A stretch of 64,000 bases of DNA, from positions 1 through 64,000 of the forward strand of contig NZ_PPSK01000009.1 of NCBI RefSeq assembly GCF_002903165.1, read 5' to 3'. Shown here piece after piece: positions 46,852 through 58,667 of this stretch (the stretch's first letter is position 1; each line of letters opens with the position of its first letter). The translations under genes were made by a program, and so were the position numbers. The notes under the pieces are model-generated. The model was not told the DNA's origin. It did not search any database and saw only the letters and a program-made list of their open reading frames with translations. Origin of the DNA: Halopseudomonas oceani (lineage in GTDB: Bacteria; Pseudomonadota; Gammaproteobacteria; Pseudomonadales; Pseudomonadaceae).

Positions 46852-47808
46852 ATGAGTCAGAGTAATCTGAAGGTAGGGATCATTGGCACCGGCGCCATTG
46901 GCGGGTTTTATGGCGCGATGCTGGCCAACGGCGGTAATGACGTGCACTTCCTGCTGCGCAGTGAGTTTGACGCGGTAAAGGAAAAGGGCATCACCATCGA
47001 CAGTCTGGTCAACCCAACTCTCCACCTGCATCCGGTACAGGCCTACAAGGATGCGGCAGACATGCCCAAGTGCGACTGGATCTTTGTTGGCGCAAAATCC
47101 ACTGCCGATAACCTTGGCGAGATCATTGCTACGGCGGGCAAGCCGGATGCCAAGGTCGTGCTGCTGCAGAACGGACTGAACAACGAGGATCACCTGCGTC
47201 CTTTCCTGCCTGACAGCATGCACCTGATCGGTGGCCTGTGCTACGTATGTCTGTTCCGCGAGGGGCCAGGCGTAGTCAAGCATCAGGCCAGCGGCATGAT
47301 CGATTTGGGCTACCATTCCGGTCCCGCTGCCTCGGCAGAGGAGCAACAGGCGTTGCTGCAGGAAGGTGCAGAGTTGCTCAACTCCGGCAATATCCCAACA
47401 CGTCTGCTGCCCGGCGTTGATGAAGCACGCTGGAAAAAACTCATTTGGAATGCGCCATTCAACGGGATTTCGGTTGTCTTGAATGCCGGTACCCGTGAGC
47501 TGGTTGGCAACCCGGCCAGCCGCAAGCTCATTACTGAAATGATGCAGGAAGTCGTGGCAACCGCACGGGCGCGCGGTGTGGCCGTGGAAGACGGTGCCAT
47601 CGAGTTCATGTTCAAGGGTACCGAGGCCATGCCTGACTACCATCCGAGCATGTATCACGATTGGCTGCACAAGCGCCCGATGGAATTGGATGCGCTTTAT
47701 GGTGTACTGCTCCGTTTGGCTGCAGAGGTCGGTTGCAGCCTGCCGAAAATCGAGGCAATGTTGGATCAGCTGAAGTTCATTCAAGCCCGCTATCTGACCA
47801 ACGAATAG
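46852..47808 (+). CDS. Ketopantoate reductase-like protein (putative 2-dehydropantoate 2-reductase)
   Basis: A 318-residue NADPH-dependent reductase of the PanE/ApbA family. The N-terminal Rossmann motif is G-I-I-G-T-G-A-I-G-G-F-Y-G. The K-L-I-W-N catalytic Lys region and the C-terminal helical domain with H-P-S-M-Y-H-D-W are also visible. Many genomes carry several paralogues, so a panE name is not safe. It is followed after 9 bases by the 5'-nucleotidase gene, probably one transcript. Confidence 0.85.
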   Translation: MSQSNLKVGIIGTGAIGGFYGAMLANGGNDVHFLLRSEFDAVKEKGITIDSLVNPTLHLHPVQAYKDAADMPKCDWIFVGAKSTADNLGEIIATAGKPDAKVVLLQNGLNNEDHLRPFLPDSMHLIGGLCYVCLFREGPGVVKHQASGMIDLGYHSGPAASAEEQQALLQEGAELLNSGNIPTRLLPGVDEARWKKLIWNAPFNGISVVLNAGTRELVGNPASRKLITEMMQEVVATARARGVAVEDGAIEFMFKGTEAMPDYHPSMYHDWLHKRPMELDALYGVLLRLAAEVGCSLPKIEAMLDQLKFIQARYLTNE

Positions 47809-47817
47809 GGAATATTC

Positions 47818-49876
<2,059 letters not shown>

Positions 49877-49902
49877 TCAGGGTAAGGTCCGGTACAAGTA
49901 AG

Positions 49903-49934
49903 CCGGCGCAGACGTATCTGCGCCGGTTTTTTTT
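49903..49934 (+). terminator. Intrinsic terminator of cysB
   Basis: A perfect 10-bp GC-rich stem (CCGGCGCAGA/TCTGCGCCGG) with a CGTA loop and eight T directly after it. The T run overlaps the stop codon of the convergent cysH gene, so the hairpin also sits at the end of the cysH transcript. Confidence 0.93.
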
Positions 49935-50658
49935 ATGATTTGGCGATCAGGTTGCTGCCGTGCAGGCCGCATTCCTTTTTGGTCGCTTCTTCCCACCACC
50001 AGCGCCCTTCACGTTCGTGCTGGTTGGGCAATACCGGCCGGGTGCAGGGTTCGCAGCCGATGCTGATGAAGCCACGTTCATGCAGCGGGTTGTAGGGTAT
50101 TTCCAGCATCCGAATGTAGTTCCATACGTCTTCGCTGGTGTAATTGGCCAGCGGGTTGAACTTGACCAGTTGATGTTCGGGGGTAGAAAAGCCGCTGTCC
50201 AGCTGGACTACCGGCACATCGACACGGGTCGGGCTCTGGTCCTTGCGCTGACCGGTAATCCAGGCATCTACGGTAGACAGTTTGCGGCGCAGCGGGGCGA
50301 TCTTGCGCACACCGCAGCATTCGCCATGGCCGCTTTCGTAGAAGTCAAACAACCCCTTCTCGCGGACATACGCTTCAAGCTGCTGATGGTCAGGCGACAA
50401 CACCTCGAGCTGAATGCCATAGTGTTTGCGCACCTGATCGAGGAAACGGTAGGTCTCTGCATGCAGACGGCCGGTGTCGAGGGTGAAGACCTTGATGTTC
50501 GGGTTGATCTTCCAGGCCATGTCCAGGACGACGATATCGTCGGCGCCGCTGAAGGACAGCCAAAGATTGTCGAAGTTGGCGAATGCCAGCTCCAGAATCT
50601 GCTGTGGGGATTTGCCGGCGTAGTTAGTGGCCAGCTGGTCGATGTCAAAGTTGCTCAT
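49933..50658 (-). CDS. cysH: Adenylyl-sulfate/phosphoadenylyl-sulfate reductase
   Basis: A 241-residue thioredoxin-dependent reductase that makes sulfite. It has the S-F-S-G-A-D-D PP-motif near residue 35. The cysteine pairs E-C-C-G (about 138) and C-E-P-C (about 218) are the iron-sulfur ligands of the plant/Pseudomonas-type APS reductase, so APS is the likely substrate. The C-terminal region contains the E-C-G-L-H catalytic cysteine. It is expected to be under CysB control. Confidence 0.95.
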   Translation of the reverse strand: MSNFDIDQLATNYAGKSPQQILELAFANFDNLWLSFSGADDIVVLDMAWKINPNIKVFTLDTGRLHAETYRFLDQVRKHYGIQLEVLSPDHQQLEAYVREKGLFDFYESGHGECCGVRKIAPLRRKLSTVDAWITGQRKDQSPTRVDVPVVQLDSGFSTPEHQLVKFNPLANYTSEDVWNYIRMLEIPYNPLHERGFISIGCEPCTRPVLPNQHEREGRWWWEEATKKECGLHGSNLIAKS

Positions 50659-50875
50659 GGATATCAGGCTCTCTATCCGGCGGTGGATCGATGTGCCACC
50701 GTTCTGTGCGGGCAGTCTAGCAAAGGGCGCTTTAGTCCATCCTCTTTTATTTGGTTATATTTTTATGCGTTTTTCGACTTATGCGGAGGGTCTTGCTCCG
50801 CCCTTGTGATTGCGCGGCGACCCGCTTGCCGGTAGATTGTGCGCCAGTCTCAACCTTGAATATCAGGAGTGTCGT

Positions 50876-51493
50876 GTGGAAATCGCTTGCCTTGACCTGG
50901 AAGGGGTGCTGGTCCCCGAAATCTGGATTGCCTTTGCCGAGAAGACCGGCATCGAGGAACTCAAGGCAACCACCCGCGACATCCCGGATTACGATGTGCT
51001 GATGAAGCAGCGCCTGTCCATTCTGGACAAGCATGGCCTTAAACTGTCGGATATCCAGGAAGTGATCGCGACGTTGAAGCCGCTGGACGGCGCCGTCGAG
51101 TTTGTTGACTGGCTTCGCGAGCGTTTCCAGGTGGTCATTCTCTCTGACACCTTTTACGAGTTCTCGCAGCCGTTGATGCGCCAGCTGGGTTTCCCGACGC
51201 TGCTGTGTCACCGCCTGATCACCGACGAGACTGATCGTGTTGTCGACTACCAACTGCGTCAGAAAGACCCGAAGCGTCAATCGGTCATCGCACTGAAGAG
51301 TATTTACTATCGTATTATTGCCGCCGGTGATTCCTACAACGACACCACCATGTTGTCCGAAGCCCATGCCGGTATCCTGTTCCACGCGCCGGACAACGTT
51401 ATCCGCGAGTTTCCGCAGTTCCCGGCCGTGCATACCTACGAAGACCTGAAGAAGGCCTTCATTGCGGCGTCCAATCGCGACCTGTCACTCTGA
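50876..51493 (+). CDS. thrH: Phosphoserine/homoserine phosphotransferase ThrH
   Basis: A 205-residue HAD-family enzyme; ThrH of P. aeruginosa dephosphorylates phosphoserine and can pass the phosphate to homoserine. The first motif is C-L-D-L-E-G-V-L, and D-S-Y-N-D-T-T-M-L is motif IV. It starts with GTG at 50876, with AGGAG 6 bases upstream; the frame is open to 50810 but the family sequence begins at M/V-E-I-A-C. Its end overlaps the convergent kinase gene by 9 bases. Confidence 0.95.
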   Translation: MEIACLDLEGVLVPEIWIAFAEKTGIEELKATTRDIPDYDVLMKQRLSILDKHGLKLSDIQEVIATLKPLDGAVEFVDWLRERFQVVILSDTFYEFSQPLMRQLGFPTLLCHRLITDETDRVVDYQLRQKDPKRQSVIALKSIYYRIIAAGDSYNDTTMLSEAHAGILFHAPDNVIREFPQFPAVHTYEDLKKAFIAASNRDLSL

Positions 51494-52429
51494 TGCCTCT
51501 GCGACCGACGGCGTTCCCGTCGGTCGCAATCTCCACCGCCTCGCCGGTGACCACCAGCTCTGCTTCCCCTCTGTAAACGCTTGCAGTAACGCCGCGGCAC
51601 TGGAATTGCGCTGCGTCGGCTCAAATGCCAGCGCCGCCCGCAGTTCTCGCCATACGCTGGATGGCATATTTCCCGGTTTCTGCAAGCTTTTGTCCTGTTG
51701 CATGCGCAGCGCCTGGCGCGCTGTCAGCCGACTGAATGGATGGTGCCCGCTGGCGAGTTCGTAAAGCACGCAGGCAATGGCATATACGTCACTGGCCTGC
51801 GTCAGTTCACCGCCGTCGAGCAATTCCAGTGCGGCGTAGCGTGGAGTCCAGGCTGCCAGACGTCGGCTCAGGCGCGGCAGGCGTTGCAGGTTGCCCGCGC
51901 AGGCCTGTCCCAGGCCAAAGTCAAACAGGCGTAAGCCGGCCGTCGTCAGCATGACGTTGCCCGGTTTGAGATCGCCGTGCAGCACTCCTGCGGCATGTGC
52001 GTGAGCCAGGGCAGACAGCAGCGCTATCGCGATCTGTTGCAGCTGGGGCCAGAGCATGCCATCGGCTCGGTCGACAATGACCTGGTCGAGGGTTGGACCG
52101 TCCAGCAACTCAAGAGTAAGAAAGGCGCGCCGGCTGACCGGGTCGATATGATAGCTGTATGGCCTGATGATGTGAGGGTGATTGAGACGACAGGTCAAGG
52201 CGTACTCGCTGTAGAGCAGGGCGTTGGCGTCCGGGTGGGCTGCGAAGTTGTCGTTCAGCGCTTTCAGTGCGATCCGGGGCTGTGGATCATGAAACTGGTC
52301 TCGCAGCAGGTCGCGAACCTGATACACCGCGCCCATGCCTCCGACCCCGAGCAGTCGCTCAACCCGATAGCGGTTGCTCAACAGTTCAGGCAAGGGAGGA
52401 ATGGCATCGGCGGTCGTAGTGGGTGGCAT
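51485..52429 (-). CDS. stk1: T6SS-associated serine/threonine protein kinase (Stk1-like)
   Basis: A 314-residue Hanks-type kinase. The glycine loop is G-V-G-G-M-G-A-V-Y, the catalytic Lys is K56 (I-A-L-K-A-L), and the catalytic loop reads H-G-D-L-K-P-G-N (151-158) with D-F-G at 170-172. The loop has Gly in place of the usual Arg, so it is a non-RD kinase. No membrane or sensor domain is seen. The position after stp1 at the end of the cluster matches HSI-II of P. aeruginosa. It probably regulates secretion through the FHA protein. Confidence 0.88.
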   Translation of the reverse strand: MPPTTTADAIPPLPELLSNRYRVERLLGVGGMGAVYQVRDLLRDQFHDPQPRIALKALNDNFAAHPDANALLYSEYALTCRLNHPHIIRPYSYHIDPVSRRAFLTLELLDGPTLDQVIVDRADGMLWPQLQQIAIALLSALAHAHAAGVLHGDLKPGNVMLTTAGLRLFDFGLGQACAGNLQRLPRLSRRLAAWTPRYAALELLDGGELTQASDVYAIACVLYELASGHHPFSRLTARQALRMQQDKSLQKPGNMPSSVWRELRAALAFEPTQRNSSAAALLQAFTEGKQSWWSPARRWRLRPTGTPSVAEASE

Positions 52430-52435
52430 TTTGTG

Positions 52436-53164
52436 TCATTCCCTGGCAGTCGTGATGACTACCGCGCTTAGGTTGTCCCGTGCCGGCCCTTGCATCGCCA
52501 GCTGGATCAGCTGTGCGGCGGGATTACCTGTGGTACGCAGTTCTAGTACCGAAGCCAGTTGCGCCTCCGACAGTTCGCGGTACAGGCCATCGCTGCACAG
52601 CAGCAGTGCGTCCCCAGGCTGAACTGAGAATGCAGTGCTTTCCAGTTGCAGGTTTTCATGAGCACCCACTGCCCGGGTGAGTACATGCGCGCAGGGGTGA
52701 GCGGCAGCCTGACGGGCATCTACACAGCCGCGATCAATCAACTGTTGTAGCAATGAGTGGTCACGGGTCAACAGGTGAAGCTGCTTGTGTCGCCAGAGGT
52801 AGCAGCGGCTGTCGCCGGCCCACAGGCAGATCGCCCGATCGGCACTCAGCAGCAAGGCGACCACGGTGCTGCCAACAGGGCCTGACGGCTTGCCTGCCAG
52901 TCGGGTCATATCTTGGCTCAGGCGGCGGTTGATCTGTTGCAGTAACTGACGCACACGTCGCTGGTTTTGATCAAGGTTGCTGCCCAGTGTCATTGCGCCA
53001 AGGGTGTCGACAATCAGCCGGCTGGCCAGCCCACCATTGCGGTGGCCGCCCATTCCGTCCGCGACAGCCCAAAGCCCCGCATCCGGGCGAGCCAGCACGG
53101 CATCTTCGTTGTGCCGGCGCTGCTTGCCCGAGTCGGTGTGATGGCTGCAAGACCAGATCATCAC
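52436..53164 (-). CDS. stp1: T6SS-associated PP2C phosphatase (Stp1/PppA-like)
   Basis: A 242-residue PP2C-family phosphatase with the metal-binding motifs R-R-H-N-E-D, V-A-D-G-M-G-G-H, C-S-D-G-L and R-D-N-L-S. It would reverse Stk1 phosphorylation in the post-translational control of T6SS. Its start overlaps the tssM stop (ATGA). It ends 6 bases before the kinase start, so the three genes are co-transcribed. Confidence 0.9.
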   Translation of the reverse strand: MMIWSCSHHTDSGKQRRHNEDAVLARPDAGLWAVADGMGGHRNGGLASRLIVDTLGAMTLGSNLDQNQRRVRQLLQQINRRLSQDMTRLAGKPSGPVGSTVVALLLSADRAICLWAGDSRCYLWRHKQLHLLTRDHSLLQQLIDRGCVDARQAAAHPCAHVLTRAVGAHENLQLESTAFSVQPGDALLLCSDGLYRELSEAQLASVLELRTTGNPAAQLIQLAMQGPARDNLSAVVITTARE

Positions 53165-56100
53165 AAGCGCGCAGGCAGGTTGAAACCCGCCAGCAGGCCC
53201 GGTGCGAACGGGTTGGGCGAGCGCTGACTGTGCAGTAGATAATGGGCGCGCATGCCACCGATGCTAGCTCTTAATTGCAGCGCGTCACGTTGCTCCTGGC
53301 GCTCGAGGGTCATTTGATCGAGCAGGCGGAACAGTGACCAAATGCCCTGATGCTGCTGCAGGCTCATTCGCCGACCGCCGAGGTCCTCAAGCGTCAGGGT
53401 TACCCGGCTGTCATCCAGTGGCGCAGGCCAGCGAAATGCCATAGGGACGATTGGGCCGTGGCGGTATTCCAGTTGCTGGTTGCCATAATCAAAACTGGCA
53501 CGCCCCAGGCTTGCATCAAGCGAGTAGGGCTCCAGGCGAAACCCGACTGACGGTTCAAATGGATCAGCGGCAAAGAAGCTGTTGTGAATGGCGTTGGCCT
53601 GGTTCAGCTGGGCGAGCAGTTGGGCCGACAAGGGCAGTGCTCTGCCATCAACCAGGCGCAGGCGGTAACCTCCGCCAGTGCTGATCAAAAACGGCTCAAG
53701 ATACTGACTGGTGAAGCGTTGTATGGTGCCCTCGTGCTGGAAGAAACGCTTGAAATCGCCGAGCTCGACGTCCTTCTGACTGCTCGGCGAGAAGGGGTAA
53801 TGATCGGCCAGAGCTTCCTTGTAGGGGGCGTAAACATCGTTGCGGTATCGACTATTTAGGTAGTCGGCAGAGCTGGCGAGCACGCTCTGCCAGCTCTGGT
53901 CTGCCAGTTGTCGGATCCAGCCTTGCAGCGGTGCAGGTAGTTGCGCAGCGCTGTTGCGGGTTGCACTGATGACATCGTTCCGGCGTTGCATTCGGGCGCT
54001 GGCCATTTTGAAGGCGAGCAGTCCGCGGGTACTGGCGTCTTCCAACTGGGCGAGCTGGAGCTGCAATGCGCCCAGGTTCTGCAGTACCTGAGCCAACTCC
54101 GCTTGGGGCGTGGCTGTCTCGTCAAGCAGTTGATGCAGCTGGCTGAAGTGCTGTTGCAGGGCTTGCTTGCCGCGGCTAGGGTTGGTTTCCCCATTACTGA
54201 TCAGGCCAGTATGCAGCCTGATCTGTTGCAACAGTGCCAGTAATGGCGAGTCGGCGGACGACAGCGCAGCCAGATCGTCAGGTGCGTCGTATCTTGCCAG
54301 GCGCTTTAACTGCAGGCTGGCAAGGGCGCGGATCCAGTGCTCGGTGTAGTCCTGAAAGTACATGGCTTCCAGCTCCGCAAGCAGTTGCTCGCCGATCTTG
54401 TCACGCACATGTGTGCCACTGCCAAGAACCCAGTCATCTGCCAGCAGGTCGTTGATCAGGGCTGGCCCCTTTGCCCGTAGCAGGCTTTCGTATCCGGCTT
54501 TCACGTAGAACCCTGGGATCTCGACGGGTCTTGGTGCGAGCAATTGGTGGTGACGGCCAAGTCGGGTATCGAGTCGATAACTGGGTAGCGATCTGGATTG
54601 CTCCAGCAGCAATCGATAACAGAGCTGCGCCAGCGGCTCCTGCAGCAGTAGTGCACGGGTATCGGCTATCAGCGCATCATCGACTGTCTGCGCCTGTAGT
54701 GACGCCGCAAGCAGCCGGGTTAGGTGGGCATCCAGGCTCTGTCTGACTTCTGGCTGAGCCGGGTAGCGACGCAACCATTCCGAGCGCATCCAGTTCTGCA
54801 AGTAGCTGCTGTCTCGTCGATCGGGCAAGGACAGCATCAGATAGGCTCGCAGGTGGCCAATCAGCTTCTGACGATCGTTTAGATCGGTTTGCAGCCGGTG
54901 TTCGAGCTGCCGAAGTATCAGCGGCACAAGGAACACCTGAAGACTCTCGGCATAGGCCTTCCTGACCACTGGAAGCGTCACGGCTGATTGTTGCAGGCTG
55001 AGCTGATGCAGGCTCGAAGGGGTATGGGATGGCTGCGGAATCAGGGTTGCAGCGTAGCGCGTATCGAGTTGCTGGAGGAGTGGTTCAATCCGGGTATGAG
55101 CCTGGATGCGGACAGGACTGGTTGTGAAGTGCTGTCCCAGCTGAGCAAGTTGCTGCAGTTGTTCCGCTTCCCGGTCGTACTGCAGTGCCCATATGGCAGT
55201 GCAGACTGTGATGCAAGCGGCGGCGATCCCCGTCACCAGCCGGTGCCTGGCACGTTGCCGGCGCTGGTGCTCTGTGGTGATGGTGACGCCGCCCGACCGT
55301 GCGAGCAGTGTATTTTCCAACAGTTGCTTGACGAAGGCGGGTTGCACCACGGGCTCGCTCGGATCTCCGGGGTGTGCGATCTGGTGTTGGTTACCGGCAA
55401 CGGTGAGGTACACCCCATGCAGCCGACTGCCTTGCTGGTAGCTGTTGCTGTCAACGGCCTGGCTGAGAAAGCTCCGTAGCGGCCCCTCCAGTTTGGCCAA
55501 TTGGTATGGGAGGTCATAGATACGCCCGCGGCGAGTACTGTCAGGCTCCTGCTGAATGCGATACAGCACCTGACGGTTCAATTGGCTCAACAGGGGGGCT
55601 AGCGTATTGGAAAGCGTCGAATTTGGCTCTGAAGCTGCAGGCAGCGTGACGCCGAACGGCTGCTCGCGCTGGGCCGCGGGTAATTGCTGAGACAGCTCGG
55701 TAATCCCGGGCAGCAGGTCAGCCTTGCTCAGCAGCAGGAATACCGGCAGGTCCAGTCCAAGCGCGTGGCGAAGTTCGCTCAGGGCACGCCGGTAGCGGCG
55801 CGCTAGAAGGTCCAGCTCCAGCGGGTTGTGGTCGAGTAGCAGGTCTACCGGAAGTATTAGTGCGACGCCGCTGATGGCGGGTTCGGCGCGCTGACGAAGA
55901 AGGCCGAGCAGGGCCTGCCAGGCCGCTGGGGGAGGCCCTTGTTCGGCGTCCGGCAGGCAGGCGGCGGTGGTTTCCAGCCAGCTGCACTGGTCCAGGTTAT
56001 GCCACTCGACAGGACTGTGTCCGTAGCCAGACGTTGGCGATGCTGCGGTGCTGCAGCTGGCTGCCAGTCGGGTGTCATTGAACAGGCTGCTTTTACCGGC

Positions 56101-56484
56101 AGCGGCAGGACCCAGCAGCACAAGCCAGGGCCAGCGCTTTTGCTGGCGGCGACTGATACCGCGGTCAGCCAGCAGTTGTTGGTTCAACTGGTGGCGTTGT
56201 TCAAGGGCAATGCGCGTATGGATCGCCTCGGTATCGGCTGTCCGGGCGCTGCGCCTGTCAGGCCGTTGCTGGTAGTAGCGGATAGCTTGCCAGCCCAGCC
56301 AGGGCAGAAGCAGTGCTGCGATGGTGATCACCCGGCTGTAGGGGGGCGCCCAGATCGCCGTGCCATTCACAGCAATACTTGGACCAGTAAACCAGACCGT
56401 AACAGCCAGGAGCAGCAGCAACAGGATTGACCAGCAGGCCGGTTTTCGCAGCAGTGTCAGCAGGCGGATTAGAACCGGTTTCAT
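53161..56484 (-). CDS. tssM: T6SS inner-membrane core protein TssM (IcmF)
   Basis: An 1107-residue IcmF-family protein of the T6SS membrane complex. Two N-terminal helices lie near residues 15-65. A cytoplasmic GTPase-like domain follows with an intact Walker A (G-P-A-A-A-G-K-S), then a third helix near 410-430. A long periplasmic part follows, ending in the TssJ-binding C-terminal domain. The ATG at 56484 overlaps the tssL stop (ATGA); the frame is open further upstream to 56670 inside tssL. Confidence 0.92.
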   Translation of the reverse strand: MKPVLIRLLTLLRKPACWSILLLLLLAVTVWFTGPSIAVNGTAIWAPPYSRVITIAALLLPWLGWQAIRYYQQRPDRRSARTADTEAIHTRIALEQRHQLNQQLLADRGISRRQQKRWPWLVLLGPAAAGKSSLFNDTRLAASCSTAASPTSGYGHSPVEWHNLDQCSWLETTAACLPDAEQGPPPAAWQALLGLLRQRAEPAISGVALILPVDLLLDHNPLELDLLARRYRRALSELRHALGLDLPVFLLLSKADLLPGITELSQQLPAAQREQPFGVTLPAASEPNSTLSNTLAPLLSQLNRQVLYRIQQEPDSTRRGRIYDLPYQLAKLEGPLRSFLSQAVDSNSYQQGSRLHGVYLTVAGNQHQIAHPGDPSEPVVQPAFVKQLLENTLLARSGGVTITTEHQRRQRARHRLVTGIAAACITVCTAIWALQYDREAEQLQQLAQLGQHFTTSPVRIQAHTRIEPLLQQLDTRYAATLIPQPSHTPSSLHQLSLQQSAVTLPVVRKAYAESLQVFLVPLILRQLEHRLQTDLNDRQKLIGHLRAYLMLSLPDRRDSSYLQNWMRSEWLRRYPAQPEVRQSLDAHLTRLLAASLQAQTVDDALIADTRALLLQEPLAQLCYRLLLEQSRSLPSYRLDTRLGRHHQLLAPRPVEIPGFYVKAGYESLLRAKGPALINDLLADDWVLGSGTHVRDKIGEQLLAELEAMYFQDYTEHWIRALASLQLKRLARYDAPDDLAALSSADSPLLALLQQIRLHTGLISNGETNPSRGKQALQQHFSQLHQLLDETATPQAELAQVLQNLGALQLQLAQLEDASTRGLLAFKMASARMQRRNDVISATRNSAAQLPAPLQGWIRQLADQSWQSVLASSADYLNSRYRNDVYAPYKEALADHYPFSPSSQKDVELGDFKRFFQHEGTIQRFTSQYLEPFLISTGGGYRLRLVDGRALPLSAQLLAQLNQANAIHNSFFAADPFEPSVGFRLEPYSLDASLGRASFDYGNQQLEYRHGPIVPMAFRWPAPLDDSRVTLTLEDLGGRRMSLQQHQGIWSLFRLLDQMTLERQEQRDALQLRASIGGMRAHYLLHSQRSPNPFAPGLLAGFNLPARL

Positions 56485-57338
56485 TGTACTGCTCCGGGTG
56501 TGGCCACCTGTATACCGCTGCTGCTGAGGTAGGGTTGCAATGCCATGTCCCGACGTTGTTCTAGGTGATAATTGAACGCCAGGAATAATGAAGCTACGCA
56601 GCCGGCGGTGGCGGCTGCTATCAGCCAGCGTGGTGGCGGACGCTTGACATCGTTGCGTTCCGGCTGGCAACAGTTTTGAGCAAACTCCATGTCTGGCGTT
56701 GGCCGGTAGCGTTGCAGTTCGGCATGCAGGCGAGTGCGAATGCGCTCGAGTTCAATGTGACCGCGCATCTGTAGACGGTAGCGTCCTTCGAAACCGAGGG
56801 AGAGGCAAACCAGCATCAGCTCAAGGATATCGATATGCCGGGCGGTGTCCTGTGATAGGCGGGTGAGTAGCAGGAAAAACTTTTCACCACCAAAGGTCTC
56901 CTGATGAAAGGCGCTTAGCAGGCTGCGGTTGGACCAGTCGCTGTCAGTACCCCAGCGCGTGGTGAGAATTGCCTCATCCAGTGCGGTGCAGAGTAGGTAG
57001 CGGGCGACCTGGCGGTTCGCTGGGGTGATGGCTAGCGCACGGCACTGCTGATCGAACTGCTGGACACCTGCTTCAAGTGTGACGCGAAGAATATCGGTGG
57101 GTTCGGGCTCGGTATTGCTGTTTCTTATCCGTACCAGTTCGGACAACAGGGGGGCTGCGGCTGTAAGCACTACATTTGGCTGTGGCGCGCCGGGCAACCA
57201 GCTGCTGTCAGCGGTGCTGCTTGCGGGCAGTGGCTGTCGCTCCATGGGATCGGTCAGTGGCAGCCGGGTATCCCAGGCATGGTAAGCCGAAAGGACGACG
57301 GTGCGATCGTCGCTGGGGTAGTGGTTGGTGGTATACAT
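56481..57338 (-). CDS. tssL: T6SS protein TssL (IcmH/DotU)
   Basis: A 285-residue TssL: an N-terminal linker, the cytoplasmic DotU fold (about residues 55-220), and a single C-terminal helix near 235-253. No OmpA-like peptidoglycan-binding extension is present, so anchoring would depend on other subunits. It lies 5 bases after tssK and overlaps tssM by 4. Confidence 0.92.
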   Translation of the reverse strand: MYTTNHYPSDDRTVVLSAYHAWDTRLPLTDPMERQPLPASSTADSSWLPGAPQPNVVLTAAAPLLSELVRIRNSNTEPEPTDILRVTLEAGVQQFDQQCRALAITPANRQVARYLLCTALDEAILTTRWGTDSDWSNRSLLSAFHQETFGGEKFFLLLTRLSQDTARHIDILELMLVCLSLGFEGRYRLQMRGHIELERIRTRLHAELQRYRPTPDMEFAQNCCQPERNDVKRPPPRWLIAAATAGCVASLFLAFNYHLEQRRDMALQPYLSSSGIQVATPGAVQ

Positions 57339-57343
57339 GAAGG

Positions 57344-58666
57344 TCAGTCTCTGATGGCCCAGAATGCCAGGTGCAGATCAGGCAGGTCGCCAGCGGCATG
57401 GAAGGCAATGCCGCCTGAACTGGTAAGGTGCGCGCGTTCGTCACTGCTTGGTTCAAGGGCGAAATAGCAGTGGTCCCGATGGTAAGGCAATTGCCTGGGG
57501 GCAACCGGCAAGGGCTGGATCCGGATACCCGGCAGGTGAAGGTTCACCAACTGACGGATATGCTCGACGGCCCCAATTTTGAGATGGTTGGGCAGCCGGT
57601 TGCGCAGCTCTTCACCACTGCAGCTGGCCTTGGCGGCGAGTACAAAACGCGCTCCTTCGATGAGCGCCGGATCGGTAATGGGCGCAACCTGCACGCCGTA
57701 CTGGCGCTGCTGCAGCGGCAGCTCTACTGCATGCTGTTCAAGAACGCTGGACAACGCCTGCCGCAAGGCCTGCATCAGTGCGCTGAAGCTTTGGCTCTGA
57801 GAAGAATGCTGGTATTGCAGGCCGGTCAGCGGCCGTCTGCTGTCAGCGCAAAATGTTGCCAGCTCGCCCTGCAGCGCTAGCAGCAGGGCAAATAGCTGGT
57901 TGGCTGGCGTATGGCTACCGTGCAAATGATGCCGCAGTACAGTCTCGTAGCGATTGATTAGTTGAAGGGTCAACAGGTCTCCCAGTTCAGCACCGGCAGC
58001 TTTGCCACGGGCGCGTAAGCGCTCGGCAAGGGTGTCAGCGCGTTGTTGCAGCAGACTGAGTACCTCCTGCAGGCAACGTTTCAGGTATGGGCTGCTCTGA
58101 CAGTGGATAAATGTTGGCGGGAAGCGCTCATCAAGGCTGATGGCGCCATCGCCGTTGCTCTCGCGAATCGTGCAGACCCGCAGACGAACCAAACCGGCTG
58201 ACTGCTCATCGGCGTCTAGCTGCAACCTGAAGTTGGGTTGTGCAAAGAGCAGAGAGCTACCCAGTTCTGGACTACCCGCGTTGTCACTAAGCTCTTGCTC
58301 GATTGCGGTGAAACGGGCGAGTGAGCTGTCGCGTTTTGCGCTGCCAACTTCGATGTGTTCGCCTGCCTGCAGGGGCAGAGTGAGGTAAACGTCGGCGTCG
58401 CTCAGGTTGGCGGGTATATCCAGTGCCAGCTCGGCGTTCAGTTGAAACAGGGTGCCGTCAGGCAGTAGACCGTGGGCTCTGCTGACGACCAGTTTGCCGA
58501 GCGGTAAAAACTGCTCATCAAGCTCCAGTGTGTGGAAGCCCCAGGCGTCGGCGTACAGCCCCTGTACCCGGAGCGCGAGCTGCTGCTCATGGTATCGGTC
58601 CTGCTGCTGAAAGTGCTGGGGGCGCAGCAGCATGCCCTCGTGCCAGACCATCTTCTGCGCCTGCAT
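57344..58666 (-). CDS. tssK: T6SS baseplate connector TssK
   Basis: A 440-residue TssK, which trimerises and joins the baseplate to the TssJLM membrane complex. The N-terminal family motif V-W-H-E-G-M-L-L-R-P-Q-H-F-Q-Q-Q-D-R-Y is at residues 7-25. Start chosen at 58666, one base after the tssJ stop; an ATG at 58681 is also possible. Length is typical. It is the only baseplate-linked subunit encoded in this window. Confidence 0.93.
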   Translation of the reverse strand: MQAQKMVWHEGMLLRPQHFQQQDRYHEQQLALRVQGLYADAWGFHTLELDEQFLPLGKLVVSRAHGLLPDGTLFQLNAELALDIPANLSDADVYLTLPLQAGEHIEVGSAKRDSSLARFTAIEQELSDNAGSPELGSSLLFAQPNFRLQLDADEQSAGLVRLRVCTIRESNGDGAISLDERFPPTFIHCQSSPYLKRCLQEVLSLLQQRADTLAERLRARGKAAGAELGDLLTLQLINRYETVLRHHLHGSHTPANQLFALLLALQGELATFCADSRRPLTGLQYQHSSQSQSFSALMQALRQALSSVLEQHAVELPLQQRQYGVQVAPITDPALIEGARFVLAAKASCSGEELRNRLPNHLKIGAVEHIRQLVNLHLPGIRIQPLPVAPRQLPYHRDHCYFALEPSSDERAHLTSSGGIAFHAAGDLPDLHLAFWAIRD

Positions 58667-58667
58667 G

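Noticed and set aside
46669-47784. 371-codon minus-strand frame opposite the ketopantoate-reductase-like gene
   Set aside because: It has no recognisable domain and fully overlaps a gene with a Rossmann motif.
56485-56670. Extension of TssM upstream of 56484
   Set aside because: It lies within tssL in another frame and precedes the membrane-helix start; the ATGA overlap supports 56484.
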